From contig PGTJ01000136.1 in NCBI GenBank assembly GCA_002794515.1, forward strand, positions 1-6,690: 6,690 nt of DNA, read 5' to 3'. Made by a program: the position numbers and the translations under genes. The first letter of the stretch is position 1; each line of letters opens with the position of its first letter. Below the pieces are notes generated by a model. It saw only the letters and a list, made by a program, of their open reading frames with translations. It was not told where the DNA came from and did no database searches. Positions 4,369 through 6,690 of this stretch are shown one piece after another. The DNA comes from Phototrophicales bacterium. GTDB taxonomy: Bacteria; Chloroflexota; Anaerolineae; Aggregatilineales; Phototrophicaceae.

Positions 4369-5562
4369 ATGGTTGTTGCGACACAAATGGATTCTTCTTT
4401 AACCTTAGAGATGACACCTGAACATAAAGAATTGGTCAAAATGGTGCGGAATTTCGCCCAAAAAGAAATCGCCCCGATTGCTGCCGAATTTGATGAGACG
4501 GGCGATTTCCCGATGGATACGATTAAAAAGATGGGCGCGATGGGCTTGATGGGCATCGAAGTCCCCGAAGAATATGGTGGGGCGGGCATGGATACATTGG
4601 CATATGTGCTGACGATGATTGAAGTCGCTAAAGCCGATGCCAGCCATAGCACCATTTTGAGCGTGAACAATTCGCTATTCGGTTATGCCCTGATGAAATT
4701 TGGCACCGAAGACCAAAAACGTAAATTCTTAGCTCCTGTTGCCAGTGGCGAAAAAATCGGTGCATATAGCCTGACCGAGCCGATGTCGGGCAGTGATGCC
4801 GCCACGATGGCGAGTCGAGCAGTCCTCAATGAAGCAGGCACACATTACATCATCAACGGACGCAAAAGTTGGGTGACGAGCGGTCCCGTTGCCGATACAT
4901 TGGTACTGTTCACCATGACCGACCCCGAAAAAGGCAATAAGGGCATCACCGCCTTTTTGATAGATGCCCACCAACCCGGATTTATCCGCGCCAAAAAAGA
5001 GCCAAAGTTGGGCATTCGCGCCAGCGCCACCAGCGAAATTGTGTATGAAAATTATCTGTGTCCAGTAGAGAATGTGCTGGGCGAAGTTGGGCAGGGCTTC
5101 AAGATTGCCATGACCGTATTGGATGCGGGACGGATTGGCATCGCCTCGCAAGCATTGGGCATTGCCGAAGCCGCTTATGAAGCCAGCCTCGAATATGCTC
5201 GAACACGCACAGCGTTTGGCAGTCCGATAGGGCAATTCCAGATGATTCAGCAGAAAATTGCCGATATGAAGGTGCAAATCGAGGCGGCGCGTGCGCTAAT
5301 TTATAATGCCGTCCTCGCTAAGGCGCGTGCCGAAGCAACCGGTGGTCGCTTTAGCACCGAAGCCAGCATTGCCAAATTATTCGCCAGCGAAGCCGCCATG
5401 TTTGTCACCGATCAGGCGGTGCAAATTCACGGCGGTATGGGGTATAGCAAAGAATTGCCGATTGAACGGTATTACCGCGATGCGCGTATTACCCGTATTT
5501 ACGAAGGCACAAGCGAAGTTCAACGGATGGTGATTGCTCGTAACGAATTGGGGTTGCGCTAA
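4369..5562 (+). CDS. Acyl-CoA dehydrogenase (short-chain/butyryl-CoA type)
   Basis: From ATG 4369 the protein has 397 residues, a normal family size. It has the three-part acyl-CoA dehydrogenase fold: an N-terminal helical domain (about 15-125), a beta domain (about 129-225) with the signature YSLTEPMSGSD (133-143) and WVTSG, and a C-terminal helical domain with the RTAFGSPIGQFQ flavin-contact segment, QIHGGMGYS and RYYRDARITRIYEGTSE. Glu379 in IYEGTSE is the catalytic base position used by short- and medium-chain enzymes. The reaction is FAD-dependent alpha,beta-oxidation of an acyl-CoA to trans-2-enoyl-CoA, passing electrons to electron-transfer flavoprotein, in the cytoplasm. The chain length cannot be told with certainty; branched substrates from amino acids are possible. 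No etf, thiolase or hydratase gene is nearby. Its stop overlaps the start of the next gene, so the two are probably co-translated. Confidence 0.94.
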   Translation: MVVATQMDSSLTLEMTPEHKELVKMVRNFAQKEIAPIAAEFDETGDFPMDTIKKMGAMGLMGIEVPEEYGGAGMDTLAYVLTMIEVAKADASHSTILSVNNSLFGYALMKFGTEDQKRKFLAPVASGEKIGAYSLTEPMSGSDAATMASRAVLNEAGTHYIINGRKSWVTSGPVADTLVLFTMTDPEKGNKGITAFLIDAHQPGFIRAKKEPKLGIRASATSEIVYENYLCPVENVLGEVGQGFKIAMTVLDAGRIGIASQALGIAEAAYEASLEYARTRTAFGSPIGQFQMIQQKIADMKVQIEAARALIYNAVLAKARAEATGGRFSTEASIAKLFASEAAMFVTDQAVQIHGGMGYSKELPIERYYRDARITRIYEGTSEVQRMVIARNELGLR

Positions 5563-6599
5563 TGCGTGCGGCGGTCATTACAGGTCATGGTGGTCCCGAA
5601 GTGGTTGCGGTGGTGGATGACCTCCCTGTGCCACAGCCACAACGGGGTGAAGTTCGTGTGAAGATGAAAGCCGCGGCGCTGAATCGGTTGGATTTATGGG
5701 TGCGCTTGGGTTGGCCTGGGTTAAATTTGCCCATGCCTCATATCATGTGTGCGGATGGTGCGGGTGTGGTGGATGCCGTTGGGGACGGGGTGACCCAATT
5801 CGCCATTGGCGACAGGGTGTGTATAGACCCGACTATCGTAGATCCCGATAGCCCTGCCTTGATGACGGGCTTAGAAAATCAGTCGCGTATTCATATTTTA
5901 GGCGAATCGGTGGCGGGTGTGGCATGTGAATATGCTGTATTGCCCGTGCGGAATCTGATGAAAATACCCGACCATGTGACGTATGAACAAGCGGCGGCGG
6001 CGGGATTGGTCTATTTAACGGCATGGCATTCGCTCATCACACGCGGTGGTTTACGAGCGGGTGAAAGTGTGCTGATTGTTGGTGCAGGGGGTGGTGTGAA
6101 TAGCGCCTCGATACAAATCGCCAAATTGGCAGGTGCAAAGGTCTATGTGGTCGGTAGCAATGCCGAAAAGTGCCAAAAGGCGAAAGAGCTGGGCGCAGAT
6201 GTGATCATTAATCGAGAAGAAACACCGGCTTGGTCTAAAGAGATGTATAAAATCACCAACAAGCAAGGTGTCGATGTGGTGATTGATAATGTGGGTACAT
6301 CCACATTTAATGATAGCATCCGTTGCACACGCATTGGTGGGCGCATTTTGGTTGTTGGCAACACCAGTGGTCCATTTATCGAACTCGATTTGCGCCAAGT
6401 GTTCGCCCGCCAGATTAGCATCATCGGTAGCACGATGGGACCGCATCAAGATTATATCCGTGTGATGAACTTGGTCTTTAGTGGGGCGCTCAAACCCGTT
6501 ATTGGTGCGGTATTTCCGTTAGAAGAAGCTCGCAAAGCACAAGATACATTGGCGGAATTTGAGGTCTTTGGCAAGGTCGTGCTGAAAATTGCCGATTAA
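5562..6599 (+). CDS. MDR-superfamily NAD(P)H oxidoreductase, apparently zinc-independent
   Basis: The protein has 345 residues with an N-terminal GroES-like domain (about 1-130) and a Rossmann domain (about 135-300) carrying VLIVGAGGGVNSASIQIAK (dinucleotide loop 162-170). The strand end VVGSN (197-200) with Ser, not an acidic residue, hints at NADP(H). It is closest in pattern to the zinc-containing alcohol dehydrogenase branch (GLVYLTAWHSL, HILGE, EYAVLP), yet the catalytic zinc ligands are replaced (AALNRLD in place of the usual Cys; CADGAG in place of the usual His-Glu). The lobe at 87-113, where relatives carry four structural-zinc cysteines, has just one Cys (87). It therefore probably works like zinc-free quinone oxidoreductases or enoyl reductases. 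The start ATG overlaps the acyl-CoA dehydrogenase stop by one base (TAATG), so the genes form an operon. The substrate is unknown; alcohol dehydrogenase labels would be misleading. Confidence 0.88.
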   Translation: MRAAVITGHGGPEVVAVVDDLPVPQPQRGEVRVKMKAAALNRLDLWVRLGWPGLNLPMPHIMCADGAGVVDAVGDGVTQFAIGDRVCIDPTIVDPDSPALMTGLENQSRIHILGESVAGVACEYAVLPVRNLMKIPDHVTYEQAAAAGLVYLTAWHSLITRGGLRAGESVLIVGAGGGVNSASIQIAKLAGAKVYVVGSNAEKCQKAKELGADVIINREETPAWSKEMYKITNKQGVDVVIDNVGTSTFNDSIRCTRIGGRILVVGNTSGPFIELDLRQVFARQISIIGSTMGPHQDYIRVMNLVFSGALKPVIGAVFPLEEARKAQDTLAEFEVFGKVVLKIAD

Positions 6600-6624
6600 T
6601 GATTGCGTGAGTGTCAATTGTGAC

Positions 6625-6650
6625 AGAAGTAGCCCCTTCAGTGGGCTTCT
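6625..6650 (+). terminator. Weak hairpin after the MDR oxidoreductase gene
   Basis: AGAAG and CCC (6625-6629 and 6633-6635) pair with GGGCTTCT (6643-6650), giving 8 bp with a 3-base bulge; an alternative 5-bp stem AGCCC/GGGCT is also possible. ATTATC follows rather than a real T tract. Placement 25 bases past the stop suggests a modest terminator for the operon. Confidence 0.4.
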
Positions 6651-6659
6651 ATTATCAAA

Positions 6660-6686
6660 TCGCCATCGGCTTTGAGCCGATGGCGA
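6660..6686 (-). terminator. Perfect 11-bp hairpin at window edge, probable minus-strand terminator
   Basis: TCGCCATCGGC (6660-6670) pairs perfectly with 6676-6686 around a 5-base loop. Read on the minus strand it is followed by TTTGAT, while on the plus strand AAAAC follows. The T-rich side therefore favours a terminator for a convergent gene lying beyond the right edge, which cannot be seen here. Confidence 0.5.
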
Positions 6687-6690
6687 AAAC

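Noticed and set aside
4729..5277. 182-codon minus-strand open frame inside the acyl-CoA dehydrogenase gene
   Set aside because: It lies wholly antisense to a well-supported conserved gene, and its Cys/His-rich translation is typical of a shadow frame.
5562..6599. Calling the MDR protein a zinc alcohol dehydrogenase
   Set aside because: The catalytic and structural zinc ligands are missing at the expected positions, so the usual automatic label would overstate what is known.
1..6690. Mobile element, CRISPR, toxin-antitoxin, phage-defence or biosynthetic cluster
   Set aside because: No transposase, integrase, repeat-spacer array, attachment-like direct repeats or defence domains were seen on either strand.

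Overview
The window looks like chromosomal DNA from a Gram-negative-like or deeply branching heterotrophic bacterium. I favour a member of the Chloroflexota (Anaerolineae-like). The reasons are the mix of a secreted PPC-domain protein ending in a Pro/Thr tail, a lipoprotein with the CxLPCWxGIxPG motif that I associate with that group, a stand-alone two-S1-domain protein, moderate GC content, and an acyl-CoA dehydrogenase fused by stop/start overlap to an MDR oxidoreductase. This is inference from gene style; no rRNA or marker gene is present. I see no mobile element, CRISPR array, tRNA, rRNA or phage gene.

Layout. Positions 2-496 (+) hold the C-terminal end of a secreted protein with a PPC domain, closed by a strong intrinsic terminator (521-552). 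Positions 710-1390 (+) encode a lipoprotein of a family without a known function, with its own probable promoter and a terminator (1447-1476). Positions 1545-2243 (+) encode a protein of two S1 RNA-binding domains plus a charged tail, preceded by an extended -10 element and a strong Shine-Dalgarno, and followed by a long hairpin (2266-2297). The next two genes are on the minus strand and form an operon read from right to left: moeA (4119-2857, TTG start), then a vitamin K epoxide reductase (VKOR) family membrane protein (2841-2326). A divergent control region (4120-4368) separates moeA from a plus-strand operon of an acyl-CoA dehydrogenase (4369-5562) and a zinc-less MDR oxidoreductase (5562-6599), whose stop and start codons overlap (TAATG). 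Two hairpins lie at the right edge.

How the genes fit together. The right-hand operon is a catabolic redox pair: an FAD-dependent acyl-CoA dehydrogenase and an NAD(P)H-type medium-chain reductase, probably for short or branched acyl-CoA or a related carbonyl/enoyl substrate. The moeA-VKOR operon joins molybdenum insertion into molybdopterin with disulfide-bond formation in exported proteins. A link through maturation of exported molybdoenzymes is possible but unproven. The two exported proteins on the left are separate transcription units. Overall this is mostly ordinary core and accessory metabolism. The points most worth following are the uncharacterised lipoprotein family, the loss of both zinc sites in the MDR enzyme, the moeA-VKOR pairing, and some regulatory structure between genes.
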